Part shown: positions 46,566-57,919 of the stretch, in pieces
How the letters are laid out: every line of letters starts with the position of its first letter
How positions within the stretch are numbered: the first letter of the stretch is position 1
Source of the DNA: Diplolepis rosae
Lineage: Eukaryota > Arthropoda > Insecta > Hymenoptera > Diplolepididae
Assembly (NCBI GenBank): GCA_030998225.1
Contig: JAPYXD010000680.1
Location: forward strand, 7,874,001 to 7,938,000
DNA: 64,000 nucleotides
Reading direction: 5' to 3'
Notes under the pieces: generated by a model
Told to the model about the DNA's origin: nothing
Databases searched by the model: none
Seen by the model: the letters and a program-made list of their open reading frames with translations, nothing else
Made by a program: the position numbers and the translations under genes

Positions 46566-47799
46566 AGGAACTATAAAATGTTAATTTTTCCTTTTCTTAA
46601 AAATGAAATTCTTATGCTGGTGAAATATTATTCATAAATGAACATTCTTAGAAAGAAGAATAACAAATACAAAAGTTAGGAACAAACTTAGGTAACTGTT
46701 AGGACAAACTTTTTGTCACTTCTATGATCGAACTTGTTCAAAAACAATTTTTTTATAAAAAATAGTTGAAATTTCGTTCGTATTTCTTTTAAATTCGTGC
46801 GCTAAAACGAGTTTTGAAAAAAATAATATTTTAAAAACGATACAAACGAAATGTTTTCTACTTTTGATAAATACGATGTTTTTCTGCAAAGAAATGAAAT
46901 CATTATCAAATAAATACGACACATATATTTATAGAAAAACATATACTTTATGGAATGTTAAATATAATTTTAATGTTTGTATGAGAAAATAAGATATATA
47001 TTTTAATTAAAAACAACAAAAATTATGCTGTTACGATCGTTTAATCAAAGATGACCTTGTTAGGGTGGAAGTTTGCACCGGGTAAATTATCCTCGTATCA
47101 TATAGCAATATTAGCAAATTACCGGCGAGTTAATTAAAGTTTATTTGTCGACGAAAATTGTGGAGGATTTGTTACTTTCCATAAATATACTGAGCCGTTT
47201 AAGTATTATGTTACACATAGAAAGAAGGGGTGGGAGGCAGGAGGATGGTCATAAAATGCTATTATTTATATTATTATTCATATATTTATGTAATTTTTTA
47301 ATGACACATTATATAAACTTTCAAAAATAAAAAAGGCATTATCCTCAAATTCTAGATGAATATTGTGAGGAATATCATTCGATTTGAGGTTAGGAAAAAT
47401 TTAAGAATTCTACGGTGGGGTCTCCATGTTTTGTTATAACTTATAAAATATAGCTCCTTATATTACTTCATGGCATCTCCAAAGAACTGGAGAATACGAG
47501 GTGGTCTCGTGCTCAGGTAACATCCAACCGCTTTTCGATCTCTTCGAATGGCTATCGCCACTGGTGTAAGGACGATAGGATCGTTTTCTTCTATCCCGAA
47601 TTTCGATTTAACGACATTTTGTCGATTTGGATCAGCTATCTTCCATGTGTACTGAATTTTGAAAGAACTACGAAATTTTATCTTCTGATAGTTCGTGGTA
47701 ATTCTACTTTAAAATATTTAAAAGGATCATAGTTACATATGAATTTCCGTAATATTGGTATTAGCAGGTTGAATTTTCTTCTTTTTTAAAATTTAATTC
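46566..47799. other. No supported gene
   Basis: 46566-47020 is very AT-rich. 47030-47150 and 47460-47650 are more complex (GATGACCTTGTTAGGGTGG, AATTACCGGCGAGTTAATT, CGCCACTGGTGTAAGGACGA) and may be regulatory. No usable frames. Confidence 0.35.
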
Positions 47800-48330
47800 T
47801 TAAAAATAACTATCTGTCCAAATTTTTCTTTCTCCGAATAATTATTTGACATAATTTTCATATCAGCAAATCATCACTTAAGCTAATTTCTATTCATCCG
47901 AACTATCATTTGTCATAATTTTTATATTTCCTAATTATTATTTCTCTTAATTTCCACTGTACCGAATTGACACGTTACAGAAAAAGCATAATTTTTTAAT
48001 TAAAATTATTATTAATTTTGTGAGGCTGAATTGAAATCCCTCGTCATTATTTTTCGGCTGGATGTGATTCAGGTAAAGTGGGTTTTCTGTAAAATGACAA
48101 TTTTGATGATATGGCTATTTGCTAGTTTCAGCAAGAAGCCACAAACAAGAAGAAGAAGAAATTCGATGAAGTGGGAATTAAGAGAAATAGTAATTAAGAA
48201 ATATAAAAATTATGACAAATGATAATTCGGATGAATAAAAATTAAATTAAATGATGATTTGGTAATATTAAAATTATGTCAAATAATGATTCGGAGGAAT
48301 AAAAATTTGGATGCATACTTATTTGGAAAT
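47800..48330. repeat. Foldback element with internal tandem blocks, family M
   Basis: The left arm (TCCAAATTTTTCTTTCTCCG...) and inverted right arm (other strand TCCAAATTTTTATTCCTCCG...) match for about 170 bases. Within each arm a unit of the form CCGAAT.AT.ATTTG.CATAATTTT is repeated twice, so the element is both inverted and tandem. The 63-codon plus frame inside is a shadow. Seen once in the window. Confidence 0.65.
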
Positions 48331-49591
48331 ATAAAAATTGGGTTTAATTTTAGGAAATATAGAATTCGGAGAATATTCTTGCGCCCCCAAAAAGGAAACA
48401 TTAATCCGTTATTATTTAATGTTGCAAATATTTAACATTTTCTCTACAGTATTTGAAAATTGAAAATTGTATTATTGTTAACGAAATTTTGATTTCGTCA
48501 AATGCCAAGATTTTCAGGATTATCAAGGTGAAAATTTAATGTTAGATCACCCGTTGAAGTGGTCAATCAAAAAAGTCAAGCATTCAACCAGAATACGATA
48601 CGTTTCTGGCGTTTCCGATTCTTTATGAAATTTAAATGAACTCTATAGTTTGTGGATAACCTTCACTAGATAAAGATCTTTTACCTTAGGGGTAAATATA
48701 ACCCTACGAGGCCAAAATAAATTTCCCTTGAATCCAGAGAAATATTTATGCAGCTTTTAAATTAAAATTCAAATCGTAATTTTTTGTGTTTTTAACGAAT
48801 GCAATTTTGGCTCATTGTAATATTTTTCAATTAATTATCTATTGGTCATTTTTAACAAAAATATGTTTGAGTCATATTTAAGTTTCAAATCAGAAGTATT
48901 ATATAAAGAAATATATGTTTTTGAAATTATTTCAAGTATTAGTAAAAATTTAATGAATCAAATATTTGCCACGCAAAATTCGAATAATATAAAGAATTTG
49001 TCAAAATGTATGGGTGATCTCTAATTCTTCAACAACATGCAAACAATTTCAATTTTTTATATTCTGCAGAAACAGAATCTCCATTTGTGGAGAAAAACTA
49101 TTATTAGAATAAGTTTGAATTTAATTTGTGGATTTTAAACCTATTGCAAAATTTGAACTATCCAAAGTTCAACTTAAGCTTTAAAATATTATCAGCAAGT
49201 ACTATTTTCCATATATTTCTCGTTCACGGAACCGCATATGGATTCCTTACACGCAGCACGTCCTCTTGACTCAAAAGGCACTTTTGTTGGACGCCATTAT
49301 GGGATACGTAAGGGAGCGGCTACCTTCGCCCTGGTTGAATGTAAATTGAACGGAACCCTGTTTACGTAGAAGCCTAAGCAGGATGTACGACTTATGTGCT
49401 CGTTCTGGAGAAAGAGTCATAATTAATGCGTTTACACGGGAAGGAAAGTATGATAAAGGATAAATAATGGATATACTCTGTGTCAAGTAAGCCGCGAAGG
49501 CGCGAAAATACGTTCTCTCTTTAATCGATCACTAGATTAGATTTACCTTCCGCGTCTTTTTAATCAGTTACTTATTTTTCACGACTGCCTG
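48331..49591. other. AT-rich stretch, nothing supported
   Basis: 49200-49560 is somewhat more complex, with a 71-codon minus frame of no known family; the rest is AT-rich with chance frames only. Confidence 0.35.
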
Positions 49592-49799
49592 CACTCTTAT
49601 AAATGTTATTAAGTTTAATGGACTTTAATATACAAGTGGTAAATTATAATTAACACTCTTGTATATTATGAAAAATTAATATACATTTATATTAAATTTA
49701 ATAACTTTTCAATCAAAATATATTAAAATTAATAAACATTATTAAAATATATACATATGTGTATTAAAATTCAAATAAAAGTTTGAAGTTTTTTAGATG

Positions 49800-50271
49800 C
49801 ACTGTTAGAAATTTCTAACGTAATTTCCTGAAACGCGTGACTGGAGTTTTACTCAGTTGGAATTTCGTAAAATTAAGGTAGAATTTCATAAAATTCAGTT
49901 ACTTTTTAGTAAATTTAAGAAGCAGTTCCTCAATTTTCAGTTAAAAAGTGTTGAATATTCTGATAGATGTATCTGGAAATTCTAAAACTTGTGATAAGAA
50001 TAATTTAAAATTTTGGGTAACTCAAACTTTTGTTACAGTTTCATAATTTTATGATAAATTTTATAAAAATTCTGTTACAGTTTTGTAGTTTTAAGATACA
50101 TTTTATAAAAATAAAGTTGAGTCTCATGATATTAAAAAAAAATTCAGAAAATTCAGTACATTTTTCGCAATTTTAAGATATCTTAACCCAAAAACATCAT
50201 AAAAATTGTCAAATATGACGTTACTTTTGTAACATAAAAATTTTGTAAATTTTCGAACATTTCTAACAGTG
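49800..50271. mobile_element. MITE, family A copy 1, nested in B
   Basis: 472 bases; ends CACTGTTAGAAATTTCTAAC and, on the other strand, CACTGTTAGAAATGTTCGAA. Flanked by TG on both sides, a TA-like duplication. Internal landmarks shared by the family: GAAACGCGTGACTGGAG, TACTTTTTAGTAAATTT, AAACATCATAAAAATTG. Confidence 0.85.
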
Positions 50272-50290
50272 TGAAAGCATTTTAAATTTA

Positions 50291-50778
50291 CACTGCTAGA
50301 AATTTCTACCGTAATTTCCTGAAACACGTGACTGAAGTTTTATTCAGTTACAGTTTCGTAAAATTAAGATAGAATTTCAGAAAATTCAGTTACTTTTTAG
50401 TAAATTTAACAAACAATTTCTTGATTTTTAGTTACAAAGTGTTGAATATTCTGATATATGTATCTGGAAATTCTGAAACTTGTAACAGGAATAATTTTGC
50501 GCTTCGGGTAACTGAAGTTTTATGCAGTTACATGTATTTGAAAATTTTGTTACAGTTTCGTAATTTTATGATAAATTTTATAAAAATTCTGTTACATTAA
50601 GTTGTTTTAAGATACATTTTATGAAGATTCAGTTGAGTTTAACAATATTAAGAAAAGTTTCAGAAACTCCAGTACATTTTTCGCAATTTTAAGATAATTT
50701 TACTCAAAAACATCATAAATATCGTCAAATTTTACGTTATCTTTGTAACATACAAATTTCCGAACATTTCTAACAGTG
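50291..50778. mobile_element. MITE, family A copy 2, nested in B
   Basis: 488 bases; ends CACTGCTAGAAATTTCTACC and, on the other strand, CACTGTTAGAAATGTTCGGA, with perfect TA duplications (50289-50290, 50779-50780). Nearly colinear with copy 1, from which it is separated by only 19 bases of family B. Confidence 0.88.
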
Positions 50779-50827
50779 TAATATACGTTACTGTAAAAAA
50801 ATTCTATTACAGAAATTTCTAACAGTG

Positions 50828-53800
50828 TGTATCACATCAACGAATCTTCCTCGGATTTTAAGCTTGTTAACGCTGAACACTACAGGTTCAAGATTTACAT
50901 TCATGCTACAATTTTACGAGGCCCTGCATCACCTGATTACCAAAATAATGAGTAATTTGAGCTTAACCATGTTTTAGGAAATGCAAACTCTGAAATTGCA
51001 TCCAAGTTTTGATAAAAGAAAACGAGAGCTTGTTTTTCTAAAGGAATAAAAGTAACAAAGATTATTTCCCAATGCGGATACGGAACGTATTGCATGTGGG
51101 TTTTATGGGATTTCAAGGAAACTTCGAGGGACTGAGAAATATCGCGAATTATAGCTCGATAACGAGGCAAAGTGTCGACAGTTTATGTTTATTGAGTCAC
51201 TTGCCAACTGTGAAAAGAGCCATTGGGATAAAGGCATTAGACACTTCAAACTTGGTATGATAATGTCACTGAATGTTCCCTTTTTGTGGATGGACTTGTG
51301 TGTAAATTTGAATGAGGAATGCGATACTTTGAAATCTGGATTTATGCGAGTGCAAGAGAACGTAAATAGAACAGGAGGCGTGACGATAAATTTGCGCAAC
51401 GTTTTACCGTAAGTTGGCTGAGTCTAGGCAATGGCCATTTTCGAGCGTCACTGTCCAATTACACGACCCTGTTACGACCACTGCCATCGACTATTTCACT
51501 ATTTACTAGGCTACTATGGAGATCTTCTCACTACTACAGTAATGACATGAAATTTACGTTCCCTCTGAATTCTCTTATCTACCATATTCTCTTTTTATGT
51601 GCTGATATTTCTGTTGCAAAAGAGAATTGATGACAAAGAAATGTCTAGTTTATGAAATATCAATTTGTTAGACTGCTAAAATAAATTATTTTCTGTTAGG
51701 TTTTTAAAAATAAAAATAAACGATCATTCATGCCTGTCAGACGTTTAATATCATATAATAATCTAATTTAATTTGAAAAATTGGAACTAATCAATTTTTA
51801 TTGATCTAATACCTATTTGCTTTTATGGTATTTTAATGACTTGATATTCAATACAATTTTATGGTAAGTGGAAGCTCATGAAGCATTTTTCATTTGTTGA
51901 AGATGATCTCTAATGAATGTTACAATGTTGGACGTCCAACAAATAAGTTACTTAATATATAATGTCTTCCTAATACTTTCATTCTTGAGTTGAAATGTTC
52001 TTGCATTGAACTCGAGAGTAAATGGATCTATAAATTGTCTCAAGAATCAGTCCTTTATTGTATGATTTGTTGACTAGCTCTCAAGGGCAGAAAATTATTA
52101 CGCTGGTATATCAATGACGATTTAACGACTCCGACGGTCGCAATAATTCTAAAAAAGACAAGTCAACTTTCCCACCATTCTTCTTGGCGAAGGTAATATT
52201 TTAATAATATTATTGTAGAATTCTGCACATTATGATCTGCCTTCTAATTTCCAATAAAATTTTATAGAGTAATTACACAACTAAAAAATTTCATTTTTAT
52301 AAAACTATACTTTATAACCATTTATTGTCAACTATAGAATTACTTCAATAATTTGAATACAAGAATTAAAAGAAAACAAAAAGAGTCCTTTTATTAGGTT
52401 TTCTTACAAAAGATTGTTTATTTTAAAAATTCAGCTTAAAACCCTTCTGTAATACAACAATTTGAATAAGCAAATCATTTATTTTCTCGTGGGTTTCTTT
52501 GTGACACGGAGAAAAGCACACGTGGATATTATATATGGCACTCGTTTTGAGTTTATCTTTAAACGAGGATTTTGGTGAAGTATGTCCGGAATTGCAATTT
52601 TTACGATTTCAGGATGCAATCCATTAAACGCGGTACTTTTCTGTCCGCACCTAAATGTTTGCATAAATTCCGAGATTTTCGACCCACACGAAAAATTTAT
52701 AAGAAAGCTTAGTCACTTGATCAAAACCTTTTTACAAAATTATAATTCTCTTTTTTACGGTCGAACTTCCCTGGAGTTCCAATAATGCTTAAGACTCTCT
52801 TGACTCCAATCAAAACTTTTTTTACTGATTTCATTCTGTAATTTCTATTTTGATGAAAGAGATCAGATAGAAATCAGTGTTAGTCTGATAATATATAATG
52901 AAAATTGATACAGTAATGTGATGCGATTGTGGAGATATTATCATGAAAACCGAAAATAATTTCTTAGACTATAATGGCATTTACTGAAAACCACGAAACC
53001 GAAAATGACACTTGCGTAAAGATCTCAACATATTTTGACTTTGAAATACTCTTACTTTTATACTTTCATTTTAACGAAGACCGTCGGCAAGATTACGAAT
53101 GACATTTCATAATGAGTTGTCATCTAAATTTCAAAGTCCATTCCGTTTGATCTCGTTGCTTGATATTCCTATAATGTCCTTCCAGCAGTTGACTTCTTAT
53201 GAAACATACGTAAAACCGTGTAATTGGGGTGGAAGTAAAACCATAAGAGAGTGTTTATCGCGTGATGAAAATCTCAAAACGGAATTTCTTACTACTGTGA
53301 AGATATTAAGTTAGGACCGGAAGGTTTAAAATCTGTTTTGGAATTTGGGCAGCTTCTTATCACACAGAACTTAATTTAAAGGGTGTCACGAAGTTTCCAA
53401 AAGGGAGAAGATTAATGACACACCTAACTTGATTTAATGGAAATAATAAAATTTGCAGTTAATAAAGGATGATTTTGGTAGACTTTGAATTAAAATTGCG
53501 ATGATAGAAATAATGGAATGTTGTTTGGGACATAAAAGAGGCAAAGTCTATAAAATTTTTATGTGGTTCTTTGGCACCTTGGATATGTTGAATGGTTGCC
53601 ATTGAAAGGTCTTTCGCACACGCGTCTCATCATCTTCTTCACAAAATATACTGTAACAGTAGTCAACTACTGTCTGAACACATGTCGCATTTTATAACGT
53701 GCGTATAGTAGTTATGTGTCTGATCGTCAGCCGAGACATCAGTGTCAAGTGTCTGTTTCATGGACCAACTAATGTGCTTCACGTCAAAGCAACGTCAGTA

Positions 53801-54452
53801 TACTGACACGTCTCAAAACTCACTCCATATAGCTACATAGTTATGGACATCGAATGTCATAATCACGAGCACTCAAATGGCTCACAAAGTCTGAACTTCA
53901 GACTTACCATGTGTGACGATCTGGTGATATTGCTAATCTCTCGCATTGCACAGACTTATCAATTAAGAAATCCTCAAGTCTTTTTATGATTTTGAAATTC
54001 ACAAGTTTTGGGTCTCTTTATGTGGCTTATATTTTTGGTGAAGTTAAGATTCTGCTAAAAATTTTGAATTACGTAATATCTTTATAAATCAATATATTGG
54101 ATTGATTGTATGAAGTCATGAGTCCACTATGAAATTCTCTAAAAAAATCAAATATTTATAATCATGAAGCTAGTTTTTAGTTAGTTAATCCTGAAGTTTA
54201 AATTATAACTCTTCTGTTTGTAAGTGGAATGTGGATCGGCAGAATTGAGTTGTAATAGAATGGTCACTCGACCGGAAAACAAGGAATAGTCTCGCATTTT
54301 TTTAGTTTTCATTTTTATTTTAAAATTTCCGAATTTCCTATAAATGCTTGTACTTTTTTTTCTGTTTTAAATATTTTAAATCTATTTTATTCTTTACATA
54401 TCAAATATATCAATTTACTAGTTTCCCTTTTTCCAGTCCGACAAATTTCCAT
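50828..54452. other. No supported gene over 3.6 kb
   Basis: 50930-51480 is less AT-rich with open frames on both strands (62-98 codons) and a donor-like TTACC/GTAAGTTGG at 51408; no product recognised. 53640-53890 is complex, with perfect palindromes ACAGTAGTCAACTACTGT (53656-53673) and GTCAGTATACTGAC (53794-53807). The remainder is AT-rich with short chance frames. Confidence 0.35.
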
Positions 54453-54777
54453 ACGGAGAAACTTTGTATGGCAATATATGTTTTATTTTATAATAATAAT
54501 TCTAAAAAATATTATAAATTTAGGAAAAATCGAGGTGCAATGCTAATTATTCCTAGCGGATTGGACATTTTTCGCAGTCAAAATACTAAAGATTCGAAAA
54601 ATGGTATGAAACTTTAGTATAAGTTATAGTGAAGTTTGATACAATCGATAGTAAATTATAATATAATTCATCTGAAGTTTGGTATTTCGCTGTAGAAAAC
54701 TCTCACTATGACACGTTTTTCCCTAAACTGAAACGTAGTTTAGCAAAAATGGTAAACTTGGCTTTCTCCTTGGAGTC
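54453..54777 (+). repeat. Dispersed repeat, family K copy 2
   Basis: Begins ACGGAGAAACTTTGTATGG and parallels copy 1 (28741-29060) over its whole length, ending near AACTTGGCTTTCTCC. The 89-codon frame overlapping it is not a gene. Confidence 0.7.
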
Positions 54778-54914
54778 CTAAAATTCCAGGATTTTGAGAA
54801 AATTTTAAGCTATCAAACTTCGAAATTCAGGAAAATAAAATACGTTAAGATGTTCTAAATGTGAATAATGCCAAAATTAAAATTTAATTCAACCTCTTTC
54901 AGGTGTAGTAAAAG

Positions 54915-55002
54915 ATTTCAAATTAATTAGTTGAGTTTGAAATTTTTGTTAGTCGAAAGAGTCTTTTCTTCCACAGAAAGATTTTCAAATTCTTTAAATA
55001 TT
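54915..55002 (+). repeat. Dispersed repeat, family I copy 2
   Basis: TTTCAAATTAATTAGTTGAG followed by AGTCTTTTCTTCCACAGAAA and TTTTCAAATTCTTTAAATAT. Lacks the CACTGCCTACATTATC core present in copies at 6946 and 63797. Confidence 0.6.
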
Positions 55003-55314
55003 GTAGTAAAAGATTTTATTTAAAAAAAATTCTGATTATTAAAGTGTCTTTTTAAATTTATTTTTGAACTTTTGAAATTTTGTTTAACTCATATCCTAAT
55101 ATAATACTTTTAAAACCATTTTTTATTTATTTATTTTATCAATTTTCAGTTTTGATTTATATAATCGTCTTTGATTAGTTTGTTGATATTTAATATTCGG
55201 ATATTATAAGTGATTCAAATATTAATTTATACCTATACGAAGAAAAATAACTCGCTTTATCATTTACTGTAAAATTTAATCGAAAATTGTAAACAATCGA
55301 ATCACGCAAACTCA

Positions 55315-55637
55315 CACTGTTCGAAGTTTTTACTGGATTTTGTAAAATTATGATAAATTTGAGAAATATTTTTTCAATTTTCAGTTAAGAATTACTAAAC
55401 ATTCCGACATATTTCTCTAAAAATTCTAAAACTTGCAAAAAAAAAACTCTGTTAGAGTTATGTGATTGTAAAACGAATTTAGGACAATTTTCTTAAATTT
55501 CGTAATTTTAAGAAGTTCAGAAATTTTTCTCAAGTTTAAGATACGTTAACCAGAAAGTATCGTTAATTTAATAGAATATTCCGTTACTTTTGTAACTTAA
55601 AATTTTTGTACATTTCAGAACAATTTTAACAGTCATG
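55315..55637. mobile_element. MITE, family A copy 4, degenerate
   Basis: Starts CACTGTTCGAAGTTTTTACT and ends AACAATTTTAACAGTCATG, with family A landmarks (CCGTTACTTTTGTAACTTAA) in the right half. More diverged and shorter than copies 1 and 2, hence older. Confidence 0.6.
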
Positions 55638-56854
55638 TATCTAAATTTATATCATAATTTGATGAGTCATTTATTCAACTTATATAGATGTATATTGTTA
55701 TGTCGAAATTTACGATTTAATCAAAAGTTAGACTATTTAAAATCACAAGAAAACTGATCAAAAACATGTTATTATGTAATTTGTAAACAGTATTAGATAT
55801 ATTTCATCACCTATTAATTATCTTTATTCAAATGAAAGAGAATATTTCTTGAAAGTCAGGAATATTTTTTCACTATCTCAGTGAAACCCTTATGTAAATA
55901 TAAGAACAACATTCCGCAGATTCCACTTAGAAAATTTCTGTGAAATTGAACACTCAATAGGATTTTCTCTACTTCCCCAGTATTTAAAATTACTGAATGT
56001 TTTTTAAGTACCAGACATATACTCATTAAATTTCCCACATCCTATCTCGGGAATTATCTGGGAAATATATCAAGTGGACTGGAAGAGCTAAGCGGGTGCA
56101 ACGAAAATGGTTTTGCTCTCGTAATTCTGAATGCCAGAGTTCCCGGTCCAAACGGAATTGGAATGTTGAACTGGGGTTGCTGCATATCTGCGTCGGTCGT
56201 ATAATGTCCGGCATAAAACGTCTCATATCCCATAGAGAATGCGGAGAGTATGTCACGTTATTGTCAGCTTTTACTTTGTATACCCTAATTTTTAATATTT
56301 TGTATTTTCATCTTCGTCAACCAGTTACTAATCATATTCGCGGTGACGCAGATTCTCAAACTGGATTGGCATGGAAAACGTGTCTCATGAAAAAAATTCA
56401 AAAGAAAAGTATGTAATAAAAATAAAATCAAGGATGGTTTAAATGGAACTGAGAGATCCGGAGTCGTTTCGTCACGCGTGTCTTCGACCTCGTTAAGTCG
56501 GTAGTTTAAAGGAGTTATTTCGACATAGAAGACGCAGCAAGAAAGAGTTTATGAGCGAAACAACTTGTCAGGTTTTGTCAACTCCTCCGAATGATCGAAA
56601 ACTTGACATCGGGTTGAGGAGAGTTATACAATATAACATTCCATTTGATTCAAAAGGACAAAAAATACGTGTAGTTAGCATTTTAGAGTGGAAATATCTT
56701 TTATATCAGACTAAATCACAAATTATATTTCACTATTTTACTTATACAGTGTGTTTTTTCAGCTGCATGAGATCTTTCAATAGGGATATCCTTTAAATGG
56801 CGTTTGCAAAGTGACATTTCTTTGACATTTGTGTTCAGTAAGGTTTGCTACCTT
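55638..56854. other. No supported gene; island 56040-56560
   Basis: 56040-56560 is less AT-rich, with overlapping opposed frames (106 codons plus, 76 codons minus) of no known family. The rest is AT-rich. Confidence 0.35.
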
Positions 56855-56926
56855 ATTCTGATTTGTTTAACACCTAAACAACGCTTCCGAATTGTGGAAA
56901 ATTATTTTCAAAAAACACCCTCTATA
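56855..56926 (+). pseudogene. Second Tc1/mariner-type transposase fossil (N-terminal scrap)
   Basis: LTPKQRFRIVENYFQKTPSI (56867-56926) lines up with LPQRLEIVQLFYQNSRSF of the transposase remnant at 11306. The bases just upstream, CAGTAAGGTTTGCTA, also match the 5' leader of that element (CAGTAAGGTTTGCCA). Downstream similarity stops within ~25 codons. A relative, not the same family: the leader and codons have diverged considerably. Confidence 0.5.
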
Positions 56927-56935
56927 ATACACAAA

Positions 56936-57106
56936 AAAATAGCTAAGAGTGCCATTTTAAATGGCCAGTTTACGCTCTGGAAAGTAAAATAGTAAACAAT
57001 AGAGTGTAGTTCAAGTGGTAACACTTGCAACAATGAAATTAATTACTTATTGTTTTGCCTTTCAAAGTGTAAACTGGCAATTTGAAATGGCACTTTTAGC
57101 TATTTT
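56936..57106. repeat. Foldback repeat beside the transposase fossil
   Basis: The left arm AAATAGCTAAGAGTGCCATT and the right arm on the other strand, AAAATAGCTAAAAGTGCCAT, continue inverted through GCCAGTTTAC(G/A)CT for about 60 bases. Probably the arms of a MITE that either replaced the body of the neighbouring transposon or inserted next to it. Confidence 0.65.
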
Positions 57107-57704
57107 ATTCCTTGCGTGAATGGAAGTATTTATTCCCAATTAAATACTTCAATAATCATGTCGATAAGTAGTAACAGTTTGCTAGTTTTTGTCCCGTGAA
57201 AAAAATCTGAAAAAGCATGATACTCATAATTCTTTTGAAAGATGATCATAAATACTTAAAAAGGTCCAATAAGGGCTACTAGAAATTAGAAATAGTGCTC
57301 CCTGCTATAAAATCCCGGAGTCGGGCATAAAACTTGAAAGTGGCATTTCCCTTCGGAAAGGGGCTTTTAGTGCTAGTTTAGAATCACAAAGAGTTATTTC
57401 AGTGCTCATCTTATGTTGTGTCCAAATGTTTTTTGAACTGAGATTCGTTTTCGTCACTTCTCTCCAGATCTCGTAGTAAAACTCGAGTTTCACCCTGAAC
57501 CCTTTCCAGTTTGTTATTTACAGCACAGTAAAAAAACTTTCACCAACCCTTTTACAGGAAACCTAGTCACACGCGCTGTTATTGAACACTGAGGCTCAAC
57601 TCGCTTTCCCCAACTTTCCAATTTTTTTGTACTTTGGAATTTTCGTTTTCCGTGGTCAAATCTTCTTGGAAAGTTACCTTACAGAATTTAATTTTTGGTT
57701 TCAG
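57107..57704. other. No supported gene
   Basis: Minus frames of 62 and 67 codons lie here. One (57678-57782) has ATG at its start and a donor-like AAG/GTAACT after exactly 35 codons (MGEFEYCLDSPVQEVLERSA onward) and could be a first exon, but it overlaps the plus-strand exon candidate at 57705. Confidence 0.3.
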
Positions 57705-57751
57705 ATTACTGAAGTGATGCTGGGCCGACCGTTCCAACACTTCCTGCACCG
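57705..57751 (+). other. Possible 47-base internal exon
   Basis: Bounded by a pyrimidine-rich TTTTTGGTTTCAG and a strong donor CCG/GTGAGT. The frame ITEVMLGRPFQHFLHR is open throughout and GC-richer than its flanks. No partner exons found, so unproven. Confidence 0.25.
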
Positions 57752-57919
57752 GTGAGTCGAGACAATATTCAAATTCTCCCATTATTATAAGAATATGGAC
57801 TTTTATTGACTCTTCCTAAATCATCTTCAAAAGTTTCAATAATTTTTATTTGCTTTTGATCAAATGGAAATTTTGTTTAAAATATTACTTTCTTTTTTGA
57901 ATGATCCAAGAAGAGTTAA

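Larger units (their letters stand above)
49592..50827. mobile_element. MITE, family B copy 5, holding two family A insertions
   Basis: Left end CACTCTTATAAATGTTATTA, core AATATACAAGTGGTAAATTA, right end ACAGAAATTTCTAACAGTG. The family B body is split after TTTTTTAGATG and after GCATTTTAAATTTA, and resumes with TAATATACGTTACTG. The pieces between the insertions rejoin exactly to the uninterrupted sequence of copy 4. Confidence 0.8.
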
